Assembly (NCBI RefSeq): GCF_014196715.1
Contig: NZ_JACIEF010000003.1
Location: 339,874 to 403,873 of the forward strand
Source: Pedobacter zeae
GTDB lineage: Bacteria > Bacteroidota > Bacteroidia > Sphingobacteriales > Sphingobacteriaceae
Direction of reading: 5' to 3'
DNA: 64,000 nt
Positions 17,226-26,875 of the stretch are shown here, piece by piece. The notes beneath the pieces were generated by a model. It was given only the letters and a program-made list of their open reading frames with translations. It had not been told where the DNA came from and did not search any database. Each line of letters begins with the position of its first letter. Within the stretch, counting starts at the first letter, position 1. A program made the translations under genes and the position numbers.

Positions 17226-17930
17226 CTATCGGTTAAGGTAATTGATTTCAAAACAAACAGATAAAGCAGCAGTTTCTGTGCGTAACCTGTTATCACCTAA
17301 AGTTAGTGCTTTAAAGCCTTTGTTCAAAGCTAAATTCACTTCTTCGGGTGTGAAATCTCCCTCGGGGCCAATAAGTATAAGGTATTTTTGGTGCGGAATT
17401 ACCAGTTCGGATATGTATTTTTTCTCTCCATTATCGATGCAATGTGCAATTAATTTATCACCAGTAAATGGTTCCTTTAAAAAAGCATCCAAAGAAATGG
17501 CCTCATTTAATTTAGGGTGATAAGCTTTGATCGACTGTTTGACTGCAGAAGTGATTACTTTATTCAGGCGATCTTCTTTAACTACCCTTCGTTCCGACCG
17601 GTCAGTAATAATCGGTGTAATCTCGTCAATACCCAGCTCGGTAGCTTTCTCCAAAAACCATTCGATGCGATCTATGTTTTTGGTTGGGGCAACGGCAATG
17701 TGGAGGTAATGATTGCGTTTATGAAACTCCCTTTCTACATTTAATATAGCCAGTGAGACCTTTTTAGGATTATCAGCAATAATTTCAGCAGTATAAAACC
17801 CACCTTTTCCATCAACCAGGTTTACCACTGAGCCCACTGTAAGACGCAAAACCCTTACACAATGTTTACTCTCTTCTTCATTAAGGGTGTATGTATTTTG
17901 GGTGATATCCGGCGTATAAAAAATATGCAT
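17226..17930 (-). CDS. rsmE: 16S rRNA (uracil-1498-N3)-methyltransferase
   Basis: A 234-residue SPOUT-family methyltransferase. The N-terminal PUA-like part (EEESKHCVRVLRL) is followed by the SPOUT knot with KATELGIDEITPIITDRSERRV and the SAM-binding loops LILIGPEGDFTPEE and LGDNRLRTETAALSV, diagnostic for RsmE. It methylates U1498 in the decoding region of 16S rRNA. It sits 8 nt after the CNNM/CBS transporter gene and 5 nt before DUF4159. Confidence 0.95.
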   Translation of the reverse strand: MHIFYTPDITQNTYTLNEEESKHCVRVLRLTVGSVVNLVDGKGGFYTAEIIADNPKKVSLAILNVEREFHKRNHYLHIAVAPTKNIDRIEWFLEKATELGIDEITPIITDRSERRVVKEDRLNKVITSAVKQSIKAYHPKLNEAISLDAFLKEPFTGDKLIAHCIDNGEKKYISELVIPHQKYLILIGPEGDFTPEEVNLALNKGFKALTLGDNRLRTETAALSVCFEINYLNR

Positions 17931-17938
17931 AGCTGAAA

Positions 17939-19366
17939 TTAGTGATTATCAACCATATCTTCTTTATTGATTACCAATTCTAACTTGATGGTTTCGATAT
18001 TCTGCTCTGCTTTTTTAAGAATGGTAAACAGGTAACCGTAAGATTCGTTACTTTCACCAACTTCAGGAATACGCTCAAAAATGTGTGAAACCAAGCCACC
18101 TATGGTATCGAAATCTTCATCTTCCGGCAAATCGTGCGGCAAGTGCTCATTTACATCATAAACGGTTGCGAAGGCATTTACAATAAACTCATTATCCGAA
18201 ACTTTCTCAACCAATGGCTTTTCTTCATCGTATTCGTCCTGAATTTCACCAACCAGTTCTTCAACGATATCCTCCAGGGTAACCATACCGGCCGTACCGC
18301 CAAATTCATCCAAAACAATAGCAATCTGTATGCGGTTACTTTGCAGTTCGCTCATCAGATCGTTAATTTTTTTAGTTTCCGTTACGAAATATGGTTTGCG
18401 GATAATATCATTAACCGTCCATGTCTGGTTGCCGGCCGCCACTAATGGCAGAACATCTTTTGCATGGATAATACCAACAATTTTATCCATTACCTCATCG
18501 TAAACCGGTAAACGTGAGTAGCCCTCTTTGATAATGGTATCAATTACTTCTTCTTTATCTGAAGTGAGTTCGATACCCGAAATTTTGGTTCGCGGTACCA
18601 TGATATTTTTTACCACCCGCTCATTAAAATCGAACACATTTTTGATCAGCTCATGTTCGTTGTTATCCAGTGCACCACTTTCTTTGCCCTGATCGAGCAG
18701 GTACTGTAATTCTTCGGTACTGTGAATAGATTCGTGCCCGGCAGAAGTATCAATACCGAAAGGTTTTAAGATGATGGAAGCAAAACTGTTAAGTATCCAG
18801 ATGAAAGGGCGGAGAACTACATAGAATAACTGCAGTGGCACCGAAACAAATAACGTTGTCGCTACCGGTCTTTGTATAGCAAATGACTTTGGTGCCAACT
18901 CGCCAAACACTATGTGCATGATGGTGATTAGAGAGAAGGCTACAATGGTTGATGCTGTATGGATACTTGCATCGCTGAGTCCCCACTTTAAACTATCGAA
19001 AAGATTTTTAAAGATGGTATGCATAACGCCTTCACCAACCCAACCTAAGCCAAGTGATGCAAGCGTTATACCCAATTGCGTTGCTGCCAGATATCCATCA
19101 AGATTATGGATAATGGTTTTGGCCATTTTACCCACCCGGCTGCCCGATTTTGCTTTAATTTCTATTTGAGATGCACGAACCTTTACAATGGCGAACTCTG
19201 CCGCCACAAAAAATCCATTTAACAGCACCAAAAATAAGGCGAAGAACAACCGCCATCCAACCGATCCGGTATCTGGTTCCTGTAAGGCTACAAGAACTAC
19301 ATTGGAGGTTGGTAGTATTGTACTTAACGCTGAATTTAAAAACAAACAGACCGTGGGTAAATCCAT
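17939..19366 (-). CDS. Hemolysin-family CNNM/CBS-pair transporter (CorC/HlyC type)
   Basis: A 475-residue membrane protein. An N-terminal CNNM domain with about four membrane helices (FALFLVLLNGFFVAAEFAIVKVRASQIE, and the DGYLAATQLGITLASLGLGWVGE signature) occupies residues 35-220. A CBS pair follows (NIMVPRTKISGIEL; AIVLDEFGGTAGMVTLEDIVEELVG), then a CorC/HlyC transporter-associated domain. Such proteins are implicated in Mg2+ or Co2+ efflux. GldE of flavobacteria belongs to the same superfamily, but this one reads as the generic form. The start codon overlaps the ppa stop codon by 1 nt, so translation may be coupled. Confidence 0.88.
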   Translation of the reverse strand: MDLPTVCLFLNSALSTILPTSNVVLVALQEPDTGSVGWRLFFALFLVLLNGFFVAAEFAIVKVRASQIEIKAKSGSRVGKMAKTIIHNLDGYLAATQLGITLASLGLGWVGEGVMHTIFKNLFDSLKWGLSDASIHTASTIVAFSLITIMHIVFGELAPKSFAIQRPVATTLFVSVPLQLFYVVLRPFIWILNSFASIILKPFGIDTSAGHESIHSTEELQYLLDQGKESGALDNNEHELIKNVFDFNERVVKNIMVPRTKISGIELTSDKEEVIDTIIKEGYSRLPVYDEVMDKIVGIIHAKDVLPLVAAGNQTWTVNDIIRKPYFVTETKKINDLMSELQSNRIQIAIVLDEFGGTAGMVTLEDIVEELVGEIQDEYDEEKPLVEKVSDNEFIVNAFATVYDVNEHLPHDLPEDEDFDTIGGLVSHIFERIPEVGESNESYGYLFTILKKAEQNIETIKLELVINKEDMVDNH

Positions 19367-19917
19367 TAAGCTAATTCTCTAAATGTTGTGTTATAAAGTT
19401 CTATGCTTTCTTTAATTACTTTATGCGCATAACGAACACCCAATAAATGTTCGATAGTTACATTTTTATCTTCTAATGCTTTATAATCCTGAAAGAAACG
19501 AACAATCTCTTTCATTTGATGCGGAGGTAATTCATCTAAATCGTTAATGTAGTTTACTGACATGTCGTGAGCAGCAACAGCGATAATTTTATCATCCTGC
19601 TCTCCGTTATCAACCATATGCATCACCCCTACTACTTTCGCTTCAATTAATGTCATTGGATATACATCAACTGAACAAAGCACTAAAATATCTAAGGGAT
19701 CTTTATCATCGCAATAAGTTTGCGGAATAAAGCCATAGTTTGCCGGATACATTACCGACGAAAAAAGAACCCTATCTAATTTGATCAGACCTGATTCTTT
19801 GTCTATTTCGTATTTTGCTTTTGAGCCTTTTGGAATTTCAATAATTGCGTTAACAATTTCTGGAACGTTTTTTCCAGGAGATACGCTATGCCACGCGTGG
19901 GTTTCGTCTTTTGCCAT
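19366..19917 (-). CDS. ppa: Inorganic pyrophosphatase, family I
   Basis: A 183-residue soluble pyrophosphatase. It hydrolyses PPi to drive biosynthetic reactions. Visible signatures are [22 protein letters not shown] (substrate-binding Lys and Glu), [24 protein letters not shown] (the DxDPxD metal motif) and the [12 protein letters not shown] segment. It starts 2 nt after the dedA stop and overlaps the next gene by 1 nt. Confidence 0.96.
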   Translation of the reverse strand: MAKDETHAWHSVSPGKNVPEIVNAIIEIPKGSKAKYEIDKESGLIKLDRVLFSSVMYPANYGFIPQTYCDDKDPLDILVLCSVDVYPMTLIEAKVVGVMHMVDNGEQDDKIIAVAAHDMSVNYINDLDELPPHQMKEIVRFFQDYKALEDKNVTIEHLLGVRYAHKVIKESIELYNTTFRELA

Positions 19918-19919
19918 TT

Positions 19920-20585
19920 TTAATTTAAATCTGTTTTATCTTCTTCAGAACCACTCACCACTTTTCTTTTTACAAAGGTAATTAATAATGGTATAGTTGT
20001 AATAAGGATAAAGCCAATAATAATATATAATAAATAATCGTTTATTTCTCTTTCGAATCTTCTGCCCAAAAAATAGCCCAATAGGGTTAAAGAGCAGATC
20101 CACAGCACACCACCAATAATATTGTACAGGGCGAACTTTTTAAATTCCAATTTTACCACCCCAGCAAAAATCGGTGCAAAAGTTCTAACAATGGGCACAA
20201 AGCGCCCCATAATCAATGCAAAGGCTCCCTGTTTGTTATAATAATCTTCTGCAGCTTTTAAATAGCGTTTCTTAAAAAAGAAGCTGTCTTTTCTGGTATA
20301 CAATAATGGCCCGGTTCTTCTGCCAAACCAATAGCCGGTAAAATTACCCGAAATCGCCGCAATACAAAGTCCGGCTAAAAGAACTGCAATATTTACATCC
20401 AGTTTACCGGTTGCCACAAACATGCCTGCTAAAAACAGCAGGTAATCACCAGGAAGAAAAAACCCAAAAAACAGACCCGTTTCTGCATAGATTACGAATA
20501 CAACGAGATAGAAACCGCCCTCCCTCAATAATTTTTCGGGATCAAGTAGTTGATGCAGGTTATTCCAAAAATCGTGCATATTCAA
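19920..20585 (-). CDS. DedA family membrane protein
   Basis: A 221-residue integral membrane protein. It has the DedA/SNARE-associated core with [35 protein letters not shown] and the [17 protein letters not shown] motif containing the essential Arg and Pro residues. Members act in undecaprenyl-phosphate or phospholipid recycling and in membrane homeostasis. It begins a tightly packed run with ppa, 41 nt after nuoN. No strong terminator separates nuoN and dedA; only an AT-only 7-bp inverted repeat (aattatt/aataatt) is there. Confidence 0.93.
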   Translation of the reverse strand: MNMHDFWNNLHQLLDPEKLLREGGFYLVVFVIYAETGLFFGFFLPGDYLLFLAGMFVATGKLDVNIAVLLAGLCIAAISGNFTGYWFGRRTGPLLYTRKDSFFFKKRYLKAAEDYYNKQGAFALIMGRFVPIVRTFAPIFAGVVKLEFKKFALYNIIGGVLWICSLTLLGYFLGRRFEREINDYLLYIIIGFILITTIPLLITFVKRKVVSGSEEDKTDLN

Positions 20586-20626
20586 TTATTCGTAAAACTA
20601 CAAATAATTATTAAACAACAGCATAC

Positions 20627-22000
20627 CTATATCAGGTTTAAAATAATTGCAGGATAAACGCCCAAAATAAGAGTAATTACTACCGATACCAACAACACAA
20701 CTTTATATTGTACCGGTGTAGCAAGCGTTGTTTCAGCGCCATCTTTAAACCACATGGCAACAATTACCCTGAAATAATAATAGAAACCCACCAATGCATT
20801 TAAGATTGCAAAAGCCACCAGCAAGGTTTTATATTCGGTCATTACATTTAAGAACATCAGGTATTTACCGATGAAACCAGCAGTTAACGGAATACCGGCC
20901 AAAGAGAGCATGGCAATAGTTAAAGATAATGCTACCAAAGGGTTTTTCTTACCCAGGCCATTGAAACTTTCAAAGCTGTCGTTACCGGTTTTTTGCTTCA
21001 CTAAAATCAGTACAGCAAAGGCGATAATAGAAGCGAAAGTATAAGCCGATGCATAAACCAATACATTGCTACCCGAGTTTTTGGTAAGTACGATCAATGA
21101 AAATAACAGGTACCCGGCATGTGAAACACTTGAGTAAGCTAACATGCGCTTAAAGTTCTTTTGGAACAGGGCTGTTACATTTCCGATAAATAAGGTTAAA
21201 CAAACAATCACCGTTAATGGCATTACCCAGAACTCGTGCAATGGAGCCAAAGCACCTTCAAACAAGCGTAAAAATGCAGCAAAACCAGCGGTTTTAACCA
21301 CAGTGCTCATAAAGGTGGTAATTAAAGAAGGTGCTCCTTCGTAAACATCCGGCGTCCAGAAATGGAAAGGTGCGGCACCAATTTTAAAGCATAAACCAAT
21401 CATCATCAGGATTACTCCAGGATAAAAGATCGGCGAAATTGCAGTAGTATTATTTACCAGGTAAGCCTGGATTTTATCCAGATCGAACGAACCTGTAGCA
21501 CCATAAATCAGTGTAATACCAAACAACAGGAACCCTGTTGAGAAAGCTCCCATTAAGAAATACTTTAACGAAGCTTCGTTTGAAGCAAAATCCTTTTTGC
21601 GGATACCGGCCAGGATATATAAACTCACCGACATGATCTCCAAGCCCACAAACAACATCGCCATGTTTTTATAGGATACCATCATGACCATTCCGGCAAG
21701 TGCAAAAAGGATCAGGGTGTAGTACTCGGCAATATTATCGCTTTTAGCGTGAAAATAATTTTGGGTTAATAAGAAAATCAAAAGGGTTCCAACAATACAA
21801 ACGCCAGAAAATGCAAGTGCAAAATTATCGGTCTGCATCATTCCGAAATGAACAGTATTATCACCCCAGGCACAAAAAGTAAAGCCCAAGGCAGTAAGTA
21901 AGCCAACAACGGTAAGCGGCAATAATGCTTTATTTGCTTTAAACAAACCTGCGTAAAGAACAATAAAAGCTGTTATACTAATGGTTATTATAATATTCAT
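20627..22000 (-). CDS. nuoN: NADH-quinone oxidoreductase subunit N
   Basis: A 457-residue antiporter-like membrane subunit of complex I, with about 13-14 helices. Typical features are AMLFVGLEIMSVSLYILAG, the Lys in GLCFKIGAAPFHFWTPDVYEGAP, and KRMLAYSSVSHAGYLLF. It transfers protons across the membrane using quinone reduction energy. It is the last gene of the nuo operon and starts 3 nt after nuoM. Confidence 0.97.
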   Translation of the reverse strand: MNIIITISITAFIVLYAGLFKANKALLPLTVVGLLTALGFTFCAWGDNTVHFGMMQTDNFALAFSGVCIVGTLLIFLLTQNYFHAKSDNIAEYYTLILFALAGMVMMVSYKNMAMLFVGLEIMSVSLYILAGIRKKDFASNEASLKYFLMGAFSTGFLLFGITLIYGATGSFDLDKIQAYLVNNTTAISPIFYPGVILMMIGLCFKIGAAPFHFWTPDVYEGAPSLITTFMSTVVKTAGFAAFLRLFEGALAPLHEFWVMPLTVIVCLTLFIGNVTALFQKNFKRMLAYSSVSHAGYLLFSLIVLTKNSGSNVLVYASAYTFASIIAFAVLILVKQKTGNDSFESFNGLGKKNPLVALSLTIAMLSLAGIPLTAGFIGKYLMFLNVMTEYKTLLVAFAILNALVGFYYYFRVIVAMWFKDGAETTLATPVQYKVVLLVSVVITLILGVYPAIILNLI

Positions 22001-22003
22001 TGC

Positions 22004-23467
22004 TTATTTTACTGATGTTAATTTTTGATTTACCTGTTCTAATAAATGTTGTACAGATGCCTCTGTTAAGTGCAATAACGGCTTTGGATAAACGCCCAGA
22101 ACGATAATTAAAGCACAGATCAAATAAAGGACAAATTTCTCTGACCCCTGTATATCGCTGAATGTGATGGTTAATTCGTTTGTTTTGCCCAGCATTACAT
22201 TCTGGTACATGCGCAACATGTAAACTGCACCAAAAATGATGGTTAAGCCCGCAATTGCTGCAGCCCAAATCCCTACATTATAAACGCCCATTAACAATAA
22301 GAATTCGCCGATGAAGCCGTTTGTTCCCGGTAAAGCCACGGTTCCCAAAACAATAATCAGAAAGGCGATAGCCAACTGAGGAGCTACTTTAGCAATACCT
22401 CCTAATTCTTCTATTTTATTGGTTTTAACACGTGAGAAAATAATATCCAGCACAAAGAATAAACCTACTACGTTAATACCATGACTAAGCATCTGCACCA
22501 TTGCACCCTGCATGCCTTGCTGGTTTAAAGCAAAAATACCTGCAGAAATCAAACCCACGTGGCCAATTGAAGAATAAGCGACCAAACGTTTGGCATCTTT
22601 TTGCGTAAAGGCAATTAATGATGCATATACAATGCCGATAATTGACAGGCCTATTGCCACGCACGACCAATCCTGAACACCGGCCGGTACAATTGGCAAT
22701 AACCATCTGATTACCCCGTAAATACCCATTTTTAGCATAATACCCGATAATAACATGGTACCTTGTGCAGGTGCAGCAGTGTAGGTATCGGGTTGCCAGG
22801 TATGGAAAGGGAAAACCGGCATTTTAATCGCAAAAGCAATAAAGAATGCCCAGAAAATCCATCCCTGCTGTGCTACATCCAGGTTTAAGGCATAAAAAGC
22901 TGAGATTTCAAAATTGTGCGCCGGGTTTTGCAGGTAGAGGTAAATGATCCCCATTAGCATAAATAACGAACCAGCGATGGTGTACACGAAAAACTTCATG
23001 TTAATGCGAACACGGTCTTTTCCGCCCCAGAAAGCACAAATAAAATAAATCGGAATTAATGCAGCTTCCCAACCAATATAGAAAAGGAAAGCATCTAAAG
23101 CAGTAAACACCAACAATAAGCCAGCTTGCATAAATAAAATCAATGCATAAAAAGCAGCCGGATTTTTATAGTCGTGTTTATAGCTTGACAGGATAATAAT
23201 CGGGATTAATAAGTTGGTCAATAAAACCACCAACATGCTGATACCATCGATACCGGCATGGAAGTTAATGCCCAGATTAGCAATCCATGGTAGATTTACC
23301 TCAAACTGCGTACTCGCATCCGGGATGAAGTTACAGGCGATAAACAAAGTCAGCCCTAAAGAAGCTACCGAAAATACGGTCGAAACTATTTTAGCCGACT
23401 TACCTGCAAATGCTGCGATAACAGCACCCACAAGCGGAAGAAATATAAGTAGTAAAAGTTGTTCCAT
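22004..23467 (-). CDS. nuoM: NADH-quinone oxidoreductase subunit M
   Basis: A 487-residue antiporter-like subunit. Signatures are FYIGWEAALIPIYFICAFWGG (membrane Glu), AFAIKMPVFPFHTWQPDTYTAAP (membrane Lys and channel helix) and KDAKRLVAYSSIGHVGLI. It forms one of three proton channels of the complex I membrane arm. It follows nuoL by 20 nt. Confidence 0.97.
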   Translation of the reverse strand: MEQLLLLIFLPLVGAVIAAFAGKSAKIVSTVFSVASLGLTLFIACNFIPDASTQFEVNLPWIANLGINFHAGIDGISMLVVLLTNLLIPIIILSSYKHDYKNPAAFYALILFMQAGLLLVFTALDAFLFYIGWEAALIPIYFICAFWGGKDRVRINMKFFVYTIAGSLFMLMGIIYLYLQNPAHNFEISAFYALNLDVAQQGWIFWAFFIAFAIKMPVFPFHTWQPDTYTAAPAQGTMLLSGIMLKMGIYGVIRWLLPIVPAGVQDWSCVAIGLSIIGIVYASLIAFTQKDAKRLVAYSSIGHVGLISAGIFALNQQGMQGAMVQMLSHGINVVGLFFVLDIIFSRVKTNKIEELGGIAKVAPQLAIAFLIIVLGTVALPGTNGFIGEFLLLMGVYNVGIWAAAIAGLTIIFGAVYMLRMYQNVMLGKTNELTITFSDIQGSEKFVLYLICALIIVLGVYPKPLLHLTEASVQHLLEQVNQKLTSVK

Positions 23468-23487
23468 TATTTATTTTTGAACCCTTT

Positions 23488-25392
23488 TTATAATATGTAA
23501 CTAAATGTATAGATCAATAACGCGATGATACCAAATACCATCATAAACAGGTAGAAACCCACGTTTCCGCTCTGTAATAAGCGAAGGCCTTTACTTGCCT
23601 CGTTTGTGCCCCATCCCAATCCGTTTACAATGCCATCGATAAACTTGTTGTCGATAATGCGGTAAAAGAATTTAGAAAGGATATCCAAAGGCCTGGTAAT
23701 GATGAAATCGTAAATTTCATCCAAATAAAACTTGTTGTACGATAATTTAGCCAGTGCCGAACGCGGTGCCTCATCGGCAACCGGAACATGCGCACCTTTT
23801 ACATATTTAGTATAGGCATATAATAACGCGATAACTGCTGCTGCAACCGAAGTACCCATCAAGGCCAGCTCGGTAGAATGGCTTAAATCAAGCTCATGCT
23901 GTGCAACACCCGCACCTGTTAACCAGTGGGCCAACCATTCGTTACCGCCAAAAATATGCGGAAAGTTAATGGCCCCACCAATTGCAGCCAGAACAGCTAA
24001 AATTACCAAAGGTAGCGTCATAGCAGCTGGCGATTCGTGAATATGGCTTTCGGCATGATGCGTTCCGCGGTATTTTCCAGAGAATGTAAGGAACATCATC
24101 CTGAACATATAAAATGCCGTTAAGAATGCTGTTAATACCCCGATTCCCCAAAGTACAGGGCTTGCCTGAAAAGCGTGAGCCAAAATTTCGTCTTTTGAAA
24201 AGAAACCAGAGAACGGCGGTAAACCGGCAATTGCGATCGTGCCGATCATCATGGTGGCAAATGTAGTTTTAAGTTTGCTTCTCAATCCACCCATGTGACG
24301 CATATCCTGCTCATGGTGCATGGCATGAATAACCGAGCCGGCACCTAAGAATAATAATGCTTTAAAGAATGCATGTGTTAATACATGAAAGAAAGAACCT
24401 GTGTAAGCGCCTACCCCTAAGCCTAAAAACATATAGCCCAATTGCGATACGGTTGAGTAAGCCAATACTTTTTTAATATCGGTTTGGGTTAAGGCGATAA
24501 TAGCTGCTACTAAAGCGGTTGCTGCTCCAACAATGGCAATGATGTGCTGGGTAAGTGGAGCAAGATCGAACAATACGCTTGAACGGGCAATCATATAAAT
24601 ACCCGCCGTTACCATCGTTGCAGCGTGGATTAATGCCGAAACAGGAGTTGGTCCGGCCATGGCATCTGGTAACCAGGTAAACAAAGGCAATTGCGCCGAT
24701 TTACCGCAGGCACCAATAAACAATAAAATGGTAATTAAAACCAAGGTATTATTACCAGGTAGCATGTTAGCTGCCTGAGGGAAAATTTTTGAGAATTCTA
24801 AACTTCCGAAGAAATTGAAAATTAAAAATACTCCTAATAAAAAGCCTAAATCGCCAATACGGTTCATAACAAAAGCTTTTTTAGCTGCCGAGGCATAAGC
24901 ACTGTTGGTATACCAGAAACCGATTAGCAGGTACGAGCATAAACCAACGCCTTCCCAGCCAATAAACATCACGATATAGTTAGAACCCAATACCAATAAA
25001 AGCATGAAGAATACAAACAGGTTCAGGTAACTGAAAAACTTACCGAAACCTTCATCATCGTGCATATAGCTTGTAGAATAAAGGTGGATTAAGAAACCTA
25101 TTCCGGTAATAATCAGGAGCATGATCGAACTTAACGGATCAACCAGGAATGATAAAGGAATGTGTAATGCACCAGCACTGATCCAATCAAATAAAAATAC
25201 TTCGTGAGCTTTTTGTGTATCGCCTTGTAAGCTAAAGAAAATAACTACGCTGATGATGAAAGAAGCTAAAATAACGCCACTTCCGATGATACCAACAAGT
25301 CCTTTAGATAAAGATTTTCTGCCTAGTCCGTTAATTACAAAACCTAAAAAAGGAAGTAAGGGAACCAACCAAATCAATTGTTCTATTGTCAT
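23488..25392 (-). CDS. nuoL: NADH-quinone oxidoreductase subunit L
   Basis: A 634-residue distal antiporter-like subunit. Motifs include MFIGWEGVGLCSYLLIGFWY, KSAQLPLFTWLPDAMAGPTPVSALIHAATMVTAGIYMIAR and DIKKVLAYSTVSQLGYMFLG. The C-terminal region (about residues 540-634) carries the lateral helix that braces the membrane arm. It starts 13 nt after nuoK. Confidence 0.97.
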   Translation of the reverse strand: MTIEQLIWLVPLLPFLGFVINGLGRKSLSKGLVGIIGSGVILASFIISVVIFFSLQGDTQKAHEVFLFDWISAGALHIPLSFLVDPLSSIMLLIITGIGFLIHLYSTSYMHDDEGFGKFFSYLNLFVFFMLLLVLGSNYIVMFIGWEGVGLCSYLLIGFWYTNSAYASAAKKAFVMNRIGDLGFLLGVFLIFNFFGSLEFSKIFPQAANMLPGNNTLVLITILLFIGACGKSAQLPLFTWLPDAMAGPTPVSALIHAATMVTAGIYMIARSSVLFDLAPLTQHIIAIVGAATALVAAIIALTQTDIKKVLAYSTVSQLGYMFLGLGVGAYTGSFFHVLTHAFFKALLFLGAGSVIHAMHHEQDMRHMGGLRSKLKTTFATMMIGTIAIAGLPPFSGFFSKDEILAHAFQASPVLWGIGVLTAFLTAFYMFRMMFLTFSGKYRGTHHAESHIHESPAAMTLPLVILAVLAAIGGAINFPHIFGGNEWLAHWLTGAGVAQHELDLSHSTELALMGTSVAAAVIALLYAYTKYVKGAHVPVADEAPRSALAKLSYNKFYLDEIYDFIITRPLDILSKFFYRIIDNKFIDGIVNGLGWGTNEASKGLRLLQSGNVGFYLFMMVFGIIALLIYTFSYIL

Positions 25393-25405
25393 TCTTATTA
25401 TATAT

Positions 25406-25735
25406 TTACCACTTAAGGCGATTTAAAACATTAATATCTATCGATTTCGTATTTCGGTATACCATTACAATGATCGCCAAACCTACTGCAACTTCTGCAG
25501 CTGCCAAAGCCATAATGAAGAATACGAAAACCTGTCCTGAAGGATCGTTGCTATGCACAGAGAAAGCGGTTAGAAGCAAGTTAACTGCGTTTAACATCAA
25601 CTCTACCGACATAAAAATTACGATTGCATTTCTGCGGGTTAACACGCCAATTACACCAATAGTAAAAATAATTGCACTTAGATAGATGTAATGATTTAGC
25701 GGCACGCCTGCCATTTGTGTAGTTAAATTTTCCAT
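25406..25735 (-). CDS. nuoK: NADH-quinone oxidoreductase subunit K
   Basis: A 109-residue three-helix membrane subunit. Helix 1 is YIYLSAIIFTIGVIGVLTRR, helix 2 carries the conserved Glu in MSVELMLNAVNLLL, and helix 3 has the second Glu in ALAAAEVAVGLAIIVMVYR. It lies in the quinone-proximal membrane arm. Its start overlaps the nuoJ stop by 1 nt. Confidence 0.96.
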   Translation of the reverse strand: MENLTTQMAGVPLNHYIYLSAIIFTIGVIGVLTRRNAIVIFMSVELMLNAVNLLLTAFSVHSNDPSGQVFVFFIMALAAAEVAVGLAIIVMVYRNTKSIDINVLNRLKW

Positions 25736-26238
25736 TATGCTTCTACCTCATCTCTTTTAGATAATAAAACGGCTCCAACCATTGCTGCTAACAGTAACAG
25801 AGATGATAATTCGAACGGTAATAAGAACGGGCCGAAAAGCTCTTTACCTAAGTTTTCTACCAAGCCTAATCCCGGATTTTTTAAAATTAACGGACTGCTG
25901 ATGCTTGCTGCCTTTAACGAACCGATCAGGGTAACAATTAAGCAACCCCCGGCAATTACGCCCACAATTTTAATCAGTGGCGATTTAGAAGGTTCGGTTT
26001 CCTTGTTCAGGTTGAGTAACATCAGCACGAAAAGGAACAATACCATAATAGCCCCCATATAAACAATAAAGTTTACAACAGCCAGAAATTGCGCGTTCAG
26101 CAATACATAATGTACCGTGAAGGTGAAAAAGGTAAGAATTAAGTACAATACACTGTGGATTGGATTTTTCGCAAAAATCACCATCAGTGAAAAAATGATA
26201 CTTAATGTAGCTACGAAATAGAATACTTGTGTACTCAT
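25735..26238 (-). CDS. nuoJ: NADH-quinone oxidoreductase subunit J
   Basis: The ATG at 26238 gives 167 residues beginning MSTQVFYFVATLSIIFSLMV; the frame runs 11 codons further upstream, but the upstream residues (TKTDKTKNK) are not family-like. The core NPIHSVLYLILTFFTFTVHYVLLNAQFLAVVNFIVYMGAIMVLFLFVLMLL is the standard NuoJ helix set. It contributes to the E-channel between the quinone site and the proton pumps. The 131-nt gap to nuoI holds a 62-bp cruciform-like repeat. Confidence 0.95.
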   Translation of the reverse strand: MSTQVFYFVATLSIIFSLMVIFAKNPIHSVLYLILTFFTFTVHYVLLNAQFLAVVNFIVYMGAIMVLFLFVLMLLNLNKETEPSKSPLIKIVGVIAGGCLIVTLIGSLKAASISSPLILKNPGLGLVENLGKELFGPFLLPFELSSLLLLAAMVGAVLLSKRDEVEA

Positions 26239-26265
26239 TAATTTGTTTTTTGTTTTATCTGTTTT

Positions 26266-26327
26266 CGTCACCCTGAACTTATTTCAGGGTCTTATCAAGA
26301 AGATGCTGAAATAAATCCAGCATGACG
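26266..26327. repeat. 62-bp three-way-junction repeat between nuoI and nuoJ
   Basis: Outer arms cgtca (26266-26270) and tgacg (26323-26327) enclose two hairpins: ccctgaa/ttcaggg around 26271-26289 and atgctg/cagcat around 26303-26323. The whole can fold as a three-way junction in either strand. This kind of ccctgaa...gctgaa element is typical of dispersed Bacteroidota repeats. It sits inside an operon and would be part of the nuo mRNA. Confidence 0.75.
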
Positions 26328-26369
26328 ATTATCTTAATTATACAGTCTGCAGGTAGGCTGACTATACTA

Positions 26370-26873
26370 TTATTTTTTCATTTCCAATGGCGCCTCTACC
26401 AGCTTATCTTTTCCATAAATGAAATCTTTACGTAAATAATCAGCAGGTACAATTGGTCCGTCTAAATAAATGGCCTCTTTAGGGCAAGCTTCTTCGCATA
26501 ATCCGCAGAAAATGCAACGCAACATGTTAATTTCATAAGTTGCAGCATATTTCTCTTCGCGGTATAAGTGTTTTTCTTCAGGCTTACGCTCTGCGGCAAT
26601 CATGGTAATTGCTTCAGCAGGGCAAGATAAAGCGCATAAACCACAGGCGGTACAACGCTCTCTTCCCTTTTCATCACGCTTAAGTGAGTGCATCCCCCTA
26701 AAGTTGGTCGAGAATTCGCGTTCTACTTCCGGATATCTTACTGTAGCCTCTTTTTTGAATAAGTGGCTAATGGTGATGCCCATTCCCTTAACAATTGCCG
26801 GAAGGTACATCCGTTCCATAAAGCTCAGTGGCTTTTGTTCCAGTACTTTTTTCTTATTACTTAATGATTCCAT
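26370..26873 (-). CDS. nuoI: NADH-quinone oxidoreductase subunit I (2x[4Fe-4S])
   Basis: A 167-residue ferredoxin-like subunit with two four-Cys motifs, CTACGLCALSCPAEAI and CIFCGLCEEACPKEAIYLDG, which bind clusters N6a and N6b. The N-terminal segment (KGMGITISHLFKKEATVRYPE) is the amphipathic membrane-contact region. It starts 2 nt after nuoH. Confidence 0.97.
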   Translation of the reverse strand: MESLSNKKKVLEQKPLSFMERMYLPAIVKGMGITISHLFKKEATVRYPEVEREFSTNFRGMHSLKRDEKGRERCTACGLCALSCPAEAITMIAAERKPEEKHLYREEKYAATYEINMLRCIFCGLCEEACPKEAIYLDGPIVPADYLRKDFIYGKDKLVEAPLEMKK

Positions 26874-26875
26874 AA

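Noticed and set aside
17939..19366. Assignment as gliding protein GldE
   Set aside because: Same superfamily, but its neighbours are ppa and rsmE and not gliding genes, so the generic CNNM/CBS call is safer.
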